Assembly: GCA_052140165.1 (NCBI GenBank)
Contig: JBKQUM010000113.1
Span: forward strand, 1 to 64,000
Reading direction: 5' to 3'
DNA: 64,000 bases
Origin: Bog-473 sp052140165
GTDB lineage: Bacteria; Actinomycetota; Acidimicrobiia; Acidimicrobiales; RAAP-2
Part shown: piece after piece, positions 15,192 through 23,929 of the stretch
Position numbering within the stretch: the stretch's first letter is position 1
Layout of the letters: every line of letters starts with the position of its first letter
The notes under the pieces: model-generated
What the model saw: the letters and a program-made list of their open reading frames with translations, nothing else
What the model was told of the DNA's origin: nothing
The model's database searches: none
Translations under genes and position numbers: made by a program

Positions 15192-16892
15192 TCAGGCCGA
15201 CGCGGTGCCGGCGGCGGAGCCCGCCGCGGCGGCAGCCCCCGTGTAGACCTCGGTCCAGTTGCCGCCCGAGCTGCCGTAGGACGTGGCAGGTCCCAGCCCG
15301 AAGCGGCCGTAGACGTTCTCCATCGCCCGGCGGACCACGTCCGTGATACCCGGGAAGGGCCCCGGGATGACGAGGGAGGGGATGCCACCGGTCGTCGAGA
15401 GCATGGAGACGAAGCTCGCCGAGCCGCTGGCCAGCACGCCGCCTCCGTTGCCCGGGGCGGTGTAGTAGGTGATGTCGGACCAGTTGGACTGCCCCGGGAC
15501 CGGTGAGTGGGCCAACACGTCGACGTTGCGCGGGCCCGGCATGGCCGGGACGTAGCGGTCGTACTCCCCGAGGATCATGTTGGGGAACTTCTGCCCGTCG
15601 GTGAGGTTGCAGCCGTCGTAGAACCACGACGACCCATCGGTGACCACCATGTCGGCGTTGGCGTGCACCGACTGGTACATGGAGCCGATGAGCGTCGACT
15701 CGGGCTGGTTGACCGGCGCCTGGTCCCAGTTGACCGTCGTCAGCTCGGGCTGCTGGAGCGCGAGCGGGTCCTCGGACGCGTCCTTGTAGCAGACCTCGAG
15801 GCGGTTGGGCCCGACGGAGCTCGGTTCCATGCGGATCTGCCGGTAGCACGCGTTCGCGCCGAGGAAGGCCAGGTTGACGCCGTTCGCGTTGGCCTCGGCG
15901 GCGGCCACGCGCATGGGCTGGGACCAGTACTCGTCGTGACCCAGGCTGAAGAGGCAGCGGTGGTTGGCCAGCAACTGTGGCCGCGCATGCAGGTCCACGT
16001 CGGTCCAGTAGGTCAGGTCGAGCCCGAGGCTCTCGAGATGGAACAGCAGGGGCAGCTCGTTGCCGACGAAGTCCGCCGCGCCCGACGCCCAGGTCTGGGG
16101 GTAGGGGCGGTCGAACGAGACGATACGGGCCCGGTCGGCGAAGTCCTGGCCCCCGGAGGCCGTCTTCCCGTAGTACAGGCTGTAGTCGCCCCACAGGTTG
16201 TAGGCCTGCCAGGTGGTGACGCTGTTCTGCAGCACGTAGGCCGCGGTCGAGGCGTCGTCGCGGATCGTGAGCGGCACGAACTGCTCCTCGCCCCCGCTGC
16301 CGACGAGCTTGAGGAGGTAACAGCCCGGGAGCCACTCCTTCGTGATGCTGATCGTCGTGGTGGGCGACCACGGGCAGGTGACGGTGGCGGTGCCGGGCGT
16401 GACCACCGGGGCGGGTTGGGCCCCGGCGGCGACGAAGTCGCTCTGCCAGAGGAGCCGGCCGCCCAGTCCCTGGTAGTAGCCCATGCGGTACGCCTGCACC
16501 TGCACGGCGCGTGCTCTGGTGTTGACGAAGAGGGCGACGTCGTCACCCGGCACCGCGCTCACCTGGCTGGCGAACCCCTCGAGTGCGTGGTCGGGCTGGA
16601 CGAAGTTGCAGATCCAGTCGAGCGTGCCGGGCTTGGCGTTCTCGGCGACCAGCCACGGCGCGGTCGGCACCACGACTCCGCTCGGCAGCTCGGTGTCGAC
16701 CACCGCAGGGCCGGCCTCGTGCGCGTGATGGCGGGCCCGGGCCGGCACGCGGTCCTTCGCCCTGGTGTCGGCGAGGCGTGTTCCGGCCAGCCCGACGGCG
16801 CCCAACGCGGAGAACTGCAGGAAGCGCCGCCGGTCCAAGCGGCGGGGCCCGGAAGGGTCAGGCGACGACGCGGAGTCGGAGCCGCCGTCCAT
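15192..16892 (-). CDS. Tat-exported N,N-dimethylformamidase beta-subunit-like protein
   Basis: 566 aa from ATG 16892. A twin-arginine signal is visible (DRRRFLQFSALGAVG, about residues 20-35). The body matches the large-subunit C-terminal domain of N,N-dimethylformamidase: YRMGYYQGLGGRLLW, WQAYNLWGDYSLY, a GHDEYWS segment, and YKDASEDPL. In characterised enzymes this domain holds a mononuclear iron hydrolysing amide C-N bonds. Here no small subunit is encoded nearby and the protein is exported, so a different substrate is likely. A GTG/ATG further upstream (to 16958) is open but would put residues before the Tat motif. Confidence 0.72.
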   Translation of the reverse strand: MDGGSDSASSPDPSGPRRLDRRRFLQFSALGAVGLAGTRLADTRAKDRVPARARHHAHEAGPAVVDTELPSGVVVPTAPWLVAENAKPGTLDWICNFVQPDHALEGFASQVSAVPGDDVALFVNTRARAVQVQAYRMGYYQGLGGRLLWQSDFVAAGAQPAPVVTPGTATVTCPWSPTTTISITKEWLPGCYLLKLVGSGGEEQFVPLTIRDDASTAAYVLQNSVTTWQAYNLWGDYSLYYGKTASGGQDFADRARIVSFDRPYPQTWASGAADFVGNELPLLFHLESLGLDLTYWTDVDLHARPQLLANHRCLFSLGHDEYWSQPMRVAAAEANANGVNLAFLGANACYRQIRMEPSSVGPNRLEVCYKDASEDPLALQQPELTTVNWDQAPVNQPESTLIGSMYQSVHANADMVVTDGSSWFYDGCNLTDGQKFPNMILGEYDRYVPAMPGPRNVDVLAHSPVPGQSNWSDITYYTAPGNGGGVLASGSASFVSMLSTTGGIPSLVIPGPFPGITDVVRRAMENVYGRFGLGPATSYGSSGGNWTEVYTGAAAAAGSAAGTASA

Positions 16893-16978
16893 GGGAGGGG
16901 GCTGCACGAGTACGAGTGTACCGAACAGCCCTGTTGCATCCCTATCGGGGCCCGTCACCGGGTACCCGCGGCACCACC

Positions 16979-16984
16979 TACCAT
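16979..16984 (+). promoter_or_regulatory. -10 element TACCAT, leaderless promoter
   Basis: TACCAT (TANNNT) ends 6 nt before GTG 16991, and no Shine-Dalgarno sequence is present, so the acyltransferase-serB-hlyIII operon probably starts as a leaderless mRNA. Confidence 0.45.
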
Positions 16985-16990
16985 TCCGGG

Positions 16991-17653
16991 GTGAGTTGGG
17001 CCCGCTCCCTCCCCGGACCGCTGCGCCGGCCGCTGTCCCGGCTCGTGCACGCGGCCTGGGACGGCGCCGCCGAGCTCGGGGCGATCGGGCCGGACGATCC
17101 CTGGGGCCGACGCTTCGGCCGGATGGGCCGGGGGGCGTGCCTGCTCTTCCCCCAGGGCGCCATCTTCAACGAGCACCTGATCCAGATCGGCGCCGAGACG
17201 ATCGTCGGCCCCGGCGCGTCCATTTCGGCGGGGATGGCTCCGGGCCAGGAGATGCCGACGAATCCGGTGGTGTCGATCGGCAGCCGCTGCCTCATCGGCC
17301 GCGGATCGCACATCGTCGGCCACTGGGAGATCGTCATCGGCGACGACATCCAGACAGGCCCCTACGTCTACATCACCGATCAGAACCACAGCTACGAGGA
17401 CCCCGTCGAGCCGATCGGGCGGCAGTGGCCGACCGAGGCAGCGGTGCGCATCGGGTCGGGCAGCTGGCTCGGCGCCAACGCCGTGATCCTCCCGGGCGCA
17501 CAGATCGGCGAGCACGTCGTCGTGGCGGCGGGCGCGGTCGTGCGCGGGACGGTCCCGGACCGCTGCGTGGTGGCCGGCGTGCCGGCACGCATCGTGCGCC
17601 GTTGGGTCGAAGGGTCCGGATGGGTGGCCGAGAAGGACGTGGCGCTCCCATGA
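16991..17653 (+). CDS. Left-handed beta-helix (hexapeptide) acyltransferase
   Basis: A 220-aa protein with hexapeptide repeats (IGSRCLIGRGSHIVG, IGDDIQTGPYVYI, IGSGSWLGANAVILPGAQIG). A loop DQNHSYEDP supplies the likely catalytic His seen in maltose/galactoside acetyltransferases. It probably transfers an acetyl or other acyl group from CoA to a sugar or lipid-linked hydroxyl. The N-terminal 50 residues are basic and non-repetitive. It starts at GTG 16991, 6 nt after TACCAT; longer upstream readings have no support. It overlaps serB by ATGA. The substrate is unknown. Confidence 0.82.
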   Translation: MSWARSLPGPLRRPLSRLVHAAWDGAAELGAIGPDDPWGRRFGRMGRGACLLFPQGAIFNEHLIQIGAETIVGPGASISAGMAPGQEMPTNPVVSIGSRCLIGRGSHIVGHWEIVIGDDIQTGPYVYITDQNHSYEDPVEPIGRQWPTEAAVRIGSGSWLGANAVILPGAQIGEHVVVAAGAVVRGTVPDRCVVAGVPARIVRRWVEGSGWVAEKDVALP

Positions 17654-18861
17654 GCACGCCGCCGGGCGCGCCGACGCCGCACCTGGTGTCCGTGAGCGGC
17701 CAGGACGGGCCGGGCATCGCGGAGCGGGTGTTCGCCGCACTGGCCGAGCGGGGCGTGGACGTGGAGGACGTGGAGCAGGTGCGCGTGCACGGGAGGCTGC
17801 TGCTGTGCATGGAGGTGGCGATGCTGCCGGGCGAGGTGGACGGAACACTCGCCGCGTTGACGCGCCGCCTGGACGCCTCCGGCGTCGAGGTCACCGTCGA
17901 TCCGCTCGTCGAAGCGGAGGTGGGCCGTGCGACCGAGCGGCACCTCGTGACGGTGCTCGCACCCGACATCGACGCTGCCACGCTCGAGGGCGTGGCGGGC
18001 CGCATCGCGCGGTGCGGGGGCAACATCGATCGGATCGTCCGCCTCTCCGTGTACCCGGTGCACAGCTACGAGCTGTCCGTGGCCGGCGCCGACCTCGACG
18101 GCCTGCGGCGTGCCCTGGCCCAGGAGGCCGCACGCCGCCAGGTCGACATCGCGGTCCAGGTTGCCGGGCTGCACCGCCGAGCCAAACACCTGATCGTGAT
18201 GGACGCCGACTCCACGCTGCTGCAGGACGAGGTCGTGGACCTGCTCGCCGAACGGCGCGGCTGCGGCCCGCAGGTGGCGGCGGTGACGGAGGCCGCCATG
18301 GCGGGCGAGGTGGACTTCGAGGAGGCACTGCGGCGCCGGGTGCGGCTGCTGGCCGGGCTGACGGAGGCCGACCTCCGGGCCGTGCGCGACGGCATCCTCC
18401 TCGCGCCGGGGGCGCGCACGCTCGTGCGGACCCTCAAACGCCTCGGCTACGAGCTCGCCGTGGTGAGCGGCGGCTTCACACAGGTGATTCAGCCGCTGGC
18501 CGACGAGCTGGGCATCGACCACCTGGCGGCCAATGTCCTGGTCCTCGACCGCGGTGTCCTCACGGGCGAGCTCGACGGGGCGATCGTGGACCGGGCGGGC
18601 AAGGCGGCCGCGCTGGTCCGCTTCGCCGACGCCGCGGGCGTCCCGCTGGCCCGGACCATCGCGGTGGGCGACGGGGCCAACGACATCGACATGCTGGCCA
18701 CGGCGGGGCTCGGCATCGCCTTCAACGCCAAGCCGGTGGTGCGCCGGGCGGCCGACACGGCGCTCAGCGTCCCCTATCTCGACGCGATCCTCTTCCTCCT
18801 CGGCATCTCGCGCCGCGAGGTGGAACTGGCCGACCGCCTCGAGCCGGAGGTGGCGCCATGA
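17650..18861 (+). CDS. serB: Phosphoserine phosphatase SerB with two ACT domains
   Basis: Final enzyme of serine synthesis, dephosphorylating L-phosphoserine. The 403-aa protein has two N-terminal ACT domains (about 10-85 and 97-170), as in mycobacterial SerB2, for amino-acid feedback sensing. The HAD domain follows: DADST nucleophile motif near residue 187, VVSGGFTQV (motif II), a conserved Lys (RAGKAAAL), and GDGANDIDML (motif IV). The ATG overlaps the acyltransferase stop and the serB stop overlaps the hlyIII start, giving a tight three-gene operon. Confidence 0.95.
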   Translation: MSTPPGAPTPHLVSVSGQDGPGIAERVFAALAERGVDVEDVEQVRVHGRLLLCMEVAMLPGEVDGTLAALTRRLDASGVEVTVDPLVEAEVGRATERHLVTVLAPDIDAATLEGVAGRIARCGGNIDRIVRLSVYPVHSYELSVAGADLDGLRRALAQEAARRQVDIAVQVAGLHRRAKHLIVMDADSTLLQDEVVDLLAERRGCGPQVAAVTEAAMAGEVDFEEALRRRVRLLAGLTEADLRAVRDGILLAPGARTLVRTLKRLGYELAVVSGGFTQVIQPLADELGIDHLAANVLVLDRGVLTGELDGAIVDRAGKAAALVRFADAAGVPLARTIAVGDGANDIDMLATAGLGIAFNAKPVVRRAADTALSVPYLDAILFLLGISRREVELADRLEPEVAP

Positions 18862-19541
18862 CCGTGCAGGCCCAGGGCGAGCAGGGGAGGCTGGCGCACA
18901 ACCGCGGCGACCGCCCGCTGCTGCGCGGCTGGCTGCACGTCGCGGCCTTCGGCGCGTGGCTGATCGGCGGGCCCTTCCTCATCGTCGCCGGGCCGGACGC
19001 CTGGGCCAAAGCGGCACTGTCGATCTACGTGGCGGGCATGCTCGTGATGTTCGGGACCAGCGCCGCCTTCCACCGGTTGCGGTGGTCGGCACCGGCGTGG
19101 CGCCGCATGCGCCGGGCCGACCACAGCGCCATCTTCGTGGGCATCGCCGGGACGTCGACCGCAGTGGCGGGGCTCGCGCTCACCGGATGGGCCCGGGTGC
19201 TCGTGCTCACCATGGTCTGGGCGGGGGCGGCGGTCGGGGTCGCGCTGCGCCAGGTGTGGCTCGACGCGCCGCAGTGGGTCGTCGCGATTCCGTACGTCGT
19301 CGTGGGTTGGTGCCCGGTCATCGTGGCGCCCCAGCTGGTGCGCGGCCTCGGCTGGGCGGGCTTCTGGCTCATGCTCGCCGGGGGGTTGGCCTACACGGTG
19401 GGGGCGCTCGTGTACGCCCGCAAGCGGCCGGACCCGTGGCCGGGCGTCTTCGGCTTCCACGAGGTGTTCCACACCTGCACGCTCGTCGGCGCGGGGCTCT
19501 TCGCCTACCTGGTCGCCTTCGTGGCCCTGCCGCGCTACTAG
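18858..19541 (+). CDS. Hemolysin III / PAQR-family membrane protein
   Basis: A 227-aa protein with about seven hydrophobic helices. It has the family's conserved polar residues: FGTSAAFHRLRW after TM2, DHSAIF in TM3, and a final FGFHEVFHTCTLVGAG containing paired histidines that likely bind zinc. The HlyIII/YqfA/PAQR family is linked to membrane homeostasis, and hydrolase activity has been shown for eukaryotic relatives. True hemolytic activity is not implied. It is third in the acyltransferase-serB-hlyIII operon (ATGA overlap). Confidence 0.88.
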   Translation: MTVQAQGEQGRLAHNRGDRPLLRGWLHVAAFGAWLIGGPFLIVAGPDAWAKAALSIYVAGMLVMFGTSAAFHRLRWSAPAWRRMRRADHSAIFVGIAGTSTAVAGLALTGWARVLVLTMVWAGAAVGVALRQVWLDAPQWVVAIPYVVVGWCPVIVAPQLVRGLGWAGFWLMLAGGLAYTVGALVYARKRPDPWPGVFGFHEVFHTCTLVGAGLFAYLVAFVALPRY

Positions 19542-19551
19542 TCGGCGCGCC

Positions 19552-20811
19552 TCAGGCGATCACGCCGTCGGCACGGAGCCCCGCCAGCTCTCCGGGCCCG
19601 AGCCCGAGCTCCGCCGCCAGCACGGCGTCGGTGTGCTCACCCAACCACGGCACCCGGGCCTCCGGTCCCTCCGCGACCTCGGCGAACTTCACCGGGAGCC
19701 CGGGGATCAGCACGGGTGCCTCCACGCCGTCGGTGCGCGGGTGCTCGACGAGCATGTGGCGGCCGGCCAGGTGCGGATCGGCCACCACCTCGGCGTCGGT
19801 GGCCACCGGTCCTGCCACCAGACCGGCGGCGTTCAGGGCGTCACAGGCCGCGCGCTTGGTCCTGGCCGCGGCCCAGGACTCCACGGCGGGGCGGATGTCG
19901 CTGTCCAGGTGGTCCAGCCAGCCCTGCGGCGTGGCGAAGCGGGGATCGTCGGCCCACTCGGGGCGACCGATGGCGCGGGCCAGGTCGGGCCACTGGTGCG
20001 CCCGCAGCACCTGCAACATGAACCAGCCGTCGGCGGCCCGGAAGCCGTGCAAGATACCGGGCCACGGCGTGCCCATGGGCATGCCCATGGACCAGAAGTT
20101 GGGCACCACGTCGAGCACGGCCACCATCGCGTCGAGCATGGCGAGGTCGACGTGCTGCGCGCGGCCGGTCCGGTCGCGCTGACGCAGCGCGGCGAGCGTG
20201 CCGATGACGGCGAACAGCGCGGTGACGATGTCGCCCAGTCCGCCCATGGGCGAGCCGACCGGCGGCTGGCCCATGGGGCGCTTGAACTCGTAGGCGCCGC
20301 TCATCGCCTCGACGATGGAGGCGAGGGCGGGCCAGCCGTCGTAGGGCGAGGCCGGGGTGCCGGCCGGCACGGGGCGCCCGAAGCCCGAGATCGACACGTA
20401 GACGACGGTGTCGTGCACGGCCACGATGTCGTCGTAGGCCACGCCGAGGCGCTCGGCGGCGCCGGCCCGGAAGTTCTCGGCCACGACGTCGAAGCGGGGC
20501 GCCAGGCGCAGGACGAGATCGCGCCCCGCCGGCTGCTTGAGGTCGACGACGATCGAGCGCTTCGAGAGGTTGTTGCGCAGGAACGTGGCGCCGACGCTCC
20601 GCCCGGCGGGATCCGTCATGGCGGGCGAAGCGGTGCGCCCGAGGTCACCGGTGCCCGGGGCCTCGACCTTGACCACCTCCGCGCCGAGACGGCCGAGCAG
20701 CTGGGTGGCGTAGGGCAGCGCCTGCATCTGCTCGAGGGCCAGGATGCGCACCCCGGTGAGGGGCTTGCCCCACTGCGCCGCCTCCGGGTTGACGACGTCG
20801 CCCAGCCTCAC
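19552..20811 (-). CDS. CaiB/BaiF (family III) CoA-transferase
   Basis: A 419-aa CoA-transferase. The start MRLGDVVNPEAAQW leads into GVRILALEQMQALPYATQLLGRLGAEVVKVE. The FLRNNLSKRSIVVDLK segment follows, and HVDLAMLDAM holds the catalytic aspartate typical of family III. These enzymes move CoA between carboxylic acids in degradation pathways. GTG 20811 overlaps the amidohydrolase stop (GTGA). It is the last gene of a four-gene minus-strand operon with amidohydrolase, LLM oxidoreductase and enoyl-CoA hydratase. The substrate is unknown. Confidence 0.88.
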   Translation of the reverse strand: MRLGDVVNPEAAQWGKPLTGVRILALEQMQALPYATQLLGRLGAEVVKVEAPGTGDLGRTASPAMTDPAGRSVGATFLRNNLSKRSIVVDLKQPAGRDLVLRLAPRFDVVAENFRAGAAERLGVAYDDIVAVHDTVVYVSISGFGRPVPAGTPASPYDGWPALASIVEAMSGAYEFKRPMGQPPVGSPMGGLGDIVTALFAVIGTLAALRQRDRTGRAQHVDLAMLDAMVAVLDVVPNFWSMGMPMGTPWPGILHGFRAADGWFMLQVLRAHQWPDLARAIGRPEWADDPRFATPQGWLDHLDSDIRPAVESWAAARTKRAACDALNAAGLVAGPVATDAEVVADPHLAGRHMLVEHPRTDGVEAPVLIPGLPVKFAEVAEGPEARVPWLGEHTDAVLAAELGLGPGELAGLRADGVIA

Positions 20812-22043
20812 GTGATGTCGAGGCCCAGCATGGCGATCGCGTTGCCCCGCATGATCTTGTACACGTCGTCGTCGGAGAGCTGCCGAACCATCTGCTCGGC
20901 CACCGCCCGGGTGTCGGGCCAGGTCGAGTCGGTGTGGGGGTAGTCCGTCTCGAAGGTGATGCGATCGGCGCCGATGACGCCGAGCGAGTCGAGCCCGTGC
21001 TGGTCGCGGAAGAAGCAGCCGTAGACCTGGCGGTGGAAGTAGGTGGACGGGGGCTCGGGGACGATGTCCTTCACGCCGCCCCAGGCCCGGTGCTCGCGCC
21101 ACACGTCGTCGGCGCGCTCGAGGATGTAGGGCAGCCAGCCGATCTGCCCCTCCGAGTACGCCAGGACCAGGCGGGGGAAGCGGATCAGGACGCCCGAGAA
21201 CAGGAAGTCGGTCAGCGAGGCCATGGCGTTGCCGAAGCTCAGCGTCGCCGTCACGGCGACGGGCGCGTCGCCGGAGGTGGCCGGCATCTTCGACGACGAC
21301 CCGATGTGCATGCACACCACGGTCCCGGTCTCCTCGCAGGCGGCGAAGAACGGGTCCCAGTAGCGGCCGTGGATGCTGGGCAGTCCGAGGTGCGGCGGGA
21401 TCTCGCTGAAGCACACGGCCCGCACACCCCGTGCCGCGTTGCGCCGCACCTCGGCGGCTGCTTTCTGGGTGTCCCAGAGCGGGATGATGCACAGCGGGAG
21501 CAGCGCGCCGCCGCTGTCCGCGCACCACTCCTCGACCATGAAGTCGTTGTAGGCGACGACACAGGCCTCGGCCAGTTCCTTGTCCTTCGCTTCGAGGAAG
21601 GTCTGGCCGCAGAAGCGGGGGAAGGTCGGGAAGCACAAGGACGCCTCGACCCAGTTCGCCTCGTTGTCGGCGATCCGGGCCTTCGGCTCGTAGCAGCCGG
21701 GCCGCATCTCGTCGTAGGTGATGGGCGACATCGTCATGTCGTCGCGGTCGAAGCCGACGGCGGCGACGTGGCGCTTGTTGATGTAGACGAGGTCCTCATA
21801 GACCCAGCAGTCCGCCTTGGGCCCGTCGGGGTCGAAGGTCTGACGGTAGGAGCCGCCGCCGATGTGCTCCATCTCCCCGATGCCGCGTCGCTCGGCCTTG
21901 GGGCCCCGGTCACGGAAGCGGGCCGGCAGCCAGGTGTCCCACAGGTGCGGCGGCTCGACGATGTGGTCGTCGACGCTGATGATCCTCGGGAGCGGCGTGG
22001 TGCTCCCGAGCCGGGGGGTGGTCTCGTCGATGAGGTTGGTCAT
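20808..22043 (-). CDS. Amidohydrolase family 2 (ACMSD-like TIM barrel) protein
   Basis: A 411-aa metal-dependent hydrolase/decarboxylase-type TIM barrel (PF04909). It has SVDDHIVEPPHLWDTW near the N-terminus, where the typical D-x-H metal pair is seen, CMHIGSSS around residue 250, and ETDYPHTDS near 365 providing the late metal aspartate. Family members hydrolyse or decarboxylate aromatic and muconate-type acids. Start ATG 22043 has GGAG 6 nt upstream. It overlaps LLM (ATGA) and CoA-transferase (GTGA) genes, so translation is coupled. Confidence 0.87.
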   Translation of the reverse strand: MTNLIDETTPRLGSTTPLPRIISVDDHIVEPPHLWDTWLPARFRDRGPKAERRGIGEMEHIGGGSYRQTFDPDGPKADCWVYEDLVYINKRHVAAVGFDRDDMTMSPITYDEMRPGCYEPKARIADNEANWVEASLCFPTFPRFCGQTFLEAKDKELAEACVVAYNDFMVEEWCADSGGALLPLCIIPLWDTQKAAAEVRRNAARGVRAVCFSEIPPHLGLPSIHGRYWDPFFAACEETGTVVCMHIGSSSKMPATSGDAPVAVTATLSFGNAMASLTDFLFSGVLIRFPRLVLAYSEGQIGWLPYILERADDVWREHRAWGGVKDIVPEPPSTYFHRQVYGCFFRDQHGLDSLGVIGADRITFETDYPHTDSTWPDTRAVAEQMVRQLSDDDVYKIMRGNAIAMLGLDIT

Positions 22044-22900
22044 GGTTGCTCCAGTGTGGCAGCGAAGGGGACGAGGGGTGCCAACGACTCGAGCTCGCCC
22101 CGCATGGACGGGAGGTCGCCGGCCCGGATGCGCAGCACGACCTCGGTGACGCCCAGCCGGGCGTAGTGCTCGAGCTTGCCCCCATCCGCGATGGTGCCGA
22201 AGGGGACGACGTCCAGGGCGGCCGGGTCACGCCCAGCCTTCTCGGCGATCGCACGCAGCCGCGGGATCGCCTCGCGCAGCCCCCGGCCGCCGATGGGGAT
22301 CCAGCCGTCGGCGGAGTCCGCCACCGCCGAGAGCACCGCGCCGCCGCCGCCGCCGCCGATGAGCACGCGCACGCGCGGCTGCTGTCGCGGCTTGGGCCAG
22401 GACCAGGTGGGGTCGAAGTCGACGAACTCGCCGTGGTACTCGGCCTGCTCGCGCGACCAGATGGCCTCCATGGCGGCCAGGTGTTCGCGCACCACGGCGT
22501 GGCGGCGCGCGAACTCGACGCCGTGATCCTCGGCCTCGGCACGGTTCCACCCGAAGCCCACACCGAGCGTGACGCGCCCACCGGAGAGATGGTCGAGTGT
22601 GGCGACCTGCTTGGCCAGGACGATGGGGTCGTGCTGGGCCACCAGCAAGATGCCGGTCCCGAGCCCGATGCGGGTGGTCACGGCGGCGGCGGTGGCCAGG
22701 GCGACCAGCGGGTCGAGGCAGCGCTTGTAGTCGTCGAGCCGTACGCCCTCGACGAGAGCGGGCGGGACATCCTCCCGCACGGGCAGGTGCGTGTGCTCGG
22801 GCAGGTAGAGCGAGTCGAACCCCAAGTCCTCGACCGCCACCGCGAGCGCCGCGGGCGTGGCATCGAGGTCGGTGAGGGCGGCGGTGATGCCCAGACGCAC
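22040..22900 (-). CDS. LLM-class (probably F420-dependent) oxidoreductase
   Basis: A 286-aa luciferase-like monooxygenase fold. The start MRLGITAALTDLDATP leads to LGFDSLYLPEHTHLP. DHLSGGRVTLGVGFGWNRAE is the family's flavin-binding signature region, and RVLIGGGGGG follows. Such actinobacterial proteins generally use cofactor F420 or FMN. GTG 22900 is chosen because the family begins here; a long upstream reading is only open frame inside the hydratase gene. It sits 2 nt after the enoyl-CoA hydratase stop. The substrate is unknown. Confidence 0.87.
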   Translation of the reverse strand: MRLGITAALTDLDATPAALAVAVEDLGFDSLYLPEHTHLPVREDVPPALVEGVRLDDYKRCLDPLVALATAAAVTTRIGLGTGILLVAQHDPIVLAKQVATLDHLSGGRVTLGVGFGWNRAEAEDHGVEFARRHAVVREHLAAMEAIWSREQAEYHGEFVDFDPTWSWPKPRQQPRVRVLIGGGGGGAVLSAVADSADGWIPIGGRGLREAIPRLRAIAEKAGRDPAALDVVPFGTIADGGKLEHYARLGVTEVVLRIRAGDLPSMRGELESLAPLVPFAATLEQP

Positions 22901-22902
22901 GG

Positions 22903-23673
22903 TCAGGGCCGGTCCTCGACCCTGACCGCGAATTCGGCCAGGGTCCCGCCGCCGACCGCCGTGCCGAGCAGCGACGCGAAGGCGGCCTGTTCGCGCCGGT
23001 TGGCCTCCGCCACCGCGTCGCGGCGGGCCGCTCGCATGAGTGACGTGATGGCACGGGTGGCGGTACGGGGATGGGCGGCGATCCGCTCCGCCAGCGCAAC
23101 CGTCTCGTCGAGGACCGTTCCCACCGCGCACACCTGCAGTGCCAGGCCGAGACCGACCAGGTCCTCGGCTGCGACCCAGTCCGACGTCAGCAGGATCCGT
23201 GCCGCCTGCTGCCACCCCATGGCGGCGGGAAACAGGACACTGCTGGCCGCTTCGGCCGGCACGCCCAACTCGGCGAAGGGCACGCGCAGGCGCGCGCCGG
23301 CCTCGACCAGGACGAGGTCGCAATGAGCCAGCATGGTGAAGCCCAGCCCCACGGCCACCCCGTTGACCGCGGCGAGCAGTGGCACGGAGATGTCGTCGAT
23401 GGCATCGAGGAAGTCCATGAACCCGCGACCGGAGCCCTCCACGGCGGTGCCGGAGGCGATGGCGGCCATTTCGGCCAGGTCCTGGCCCGAGGTGAAGGCG
23501 CTGCCGCGCCCGGTCAGGACGACCGCGCCGACCGCCTCGTCGGCGTCGGCGTCGCGCAGCGCGGCGGTGACCCCCCGGTACATCGCGGTGTCGAACGCAT
23601 TGCGCACCTCGGGCCGGTTGAAGGCCACGACGCGCACGCCCTCGGCGGCGTCCGCGGTCTCGACCCGGCTCAC
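22903..23673 (-). CDS. Enoyl-CoA hydratase/isomerase family protein
   Basis: A 256-aa crotonase-fold protein: FNRPEVRNAFDTAMY, oxyanion-hole GSAFTSGQDLAEMA, and AVNGVAVGLGFTMLAHCDLV. Where classical hydratases have two catalytic glutamates, the AELGVPAEAASSVLFP segment lacks one at the usual first site, so isomerase or another crotonase activity is possible. It probably acts on an acyl-CoA made by the CoA-transferase of the same operon. GTG 23673 overlaps the stop of a very short upstream ORF. Confidence 0.85.
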   Translation of the reverse strand: MSRVETADAAEGVRVVAFNRPEVRNAFDTAMYRGVTAALRDADADEAVGAVVLTGRGSAFTSGQDLAEMAAIASGTAVEGSGRGFMDFLDAIDDISVPLLAAVNGVAVGLGFTMLAHCDLVLVEAGARLRVPFAELGVPAEAASSVLFPAAMGWQQAARILLTSDWVAAEDLVGLGLALQVCAVGTVLDETVALAERIAAHPRTATRAITSLMRAARRDAVAEANRREQAAFASLLGTAVGGGTLAEFAVRVEDRP

Positions 23674-23756
23674 GCCCCGGTGGCGCCGACGGTGGACCCG
23701 TAGACCTCCTGCATCTCGGCCATGTCTGTCGCCCGCCGCTCCCCGTGGTCGATCAC
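23670..23756 (-). CDS. Candidate 28-aa ORF coupled to the enoyl-CoA hydratase
   Basis: A 28-codon ORF starting GTG (VIDHGERRATDMAEMQ...) with GGAGGAGG just upstream. Its stop overlaps the hydratase start (GTGA). Its own start overlaps the stop of a 9-codon ORF (23753-23782) that has a strong AGGGAGG ribosome-binding site. It may be a leader or coupling peptide, or the remnant of one frameshifted small gene. No known family is recognised. An in-frame longer reading reaches ATG 23894. Confidence 0.3.
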   Translation of the reverse strand: MIDHGERRATDMAEMQEVYGSTVGATGA

Positions 23757-23899
23757 GCGCCCTCCTCCGTCCACTTCGGCATGCCGGCCTCCCTTGACGG
23801 GCACGACCCTACCCAGGCCCAGACGCACGGTCGCCCGGCACGACGGCCCTGCCGGGGTCGCCCTCGGACCCGAAGACGTCATGGACCGGCGCACATTCT

Positions 23900-23921
23900 G
23901 GACAAGTGTTCGGACTAGGGT
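23900..23921 (+). promoter_or_regulatory. Imperfect palindrome plus -10 TAGGGT before the DUF6125-like/TetR/P450 operon
   Basis: GGACAAGTGTTC (23900-23911) is an imperfect inverted repeat of the type GRACA-N2-TGTYC. It lies just before a TAGGGT -10 hexamer (23916-23921) that ends 8 nt before ATG 23930, implying a leaderless transcript. The palindrome is well placed to be the operator of the TetR regulator encoded in the operon, but this is inference. Confidence 0.4.
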
Positions 23922-23929
23922 TCAAACCC

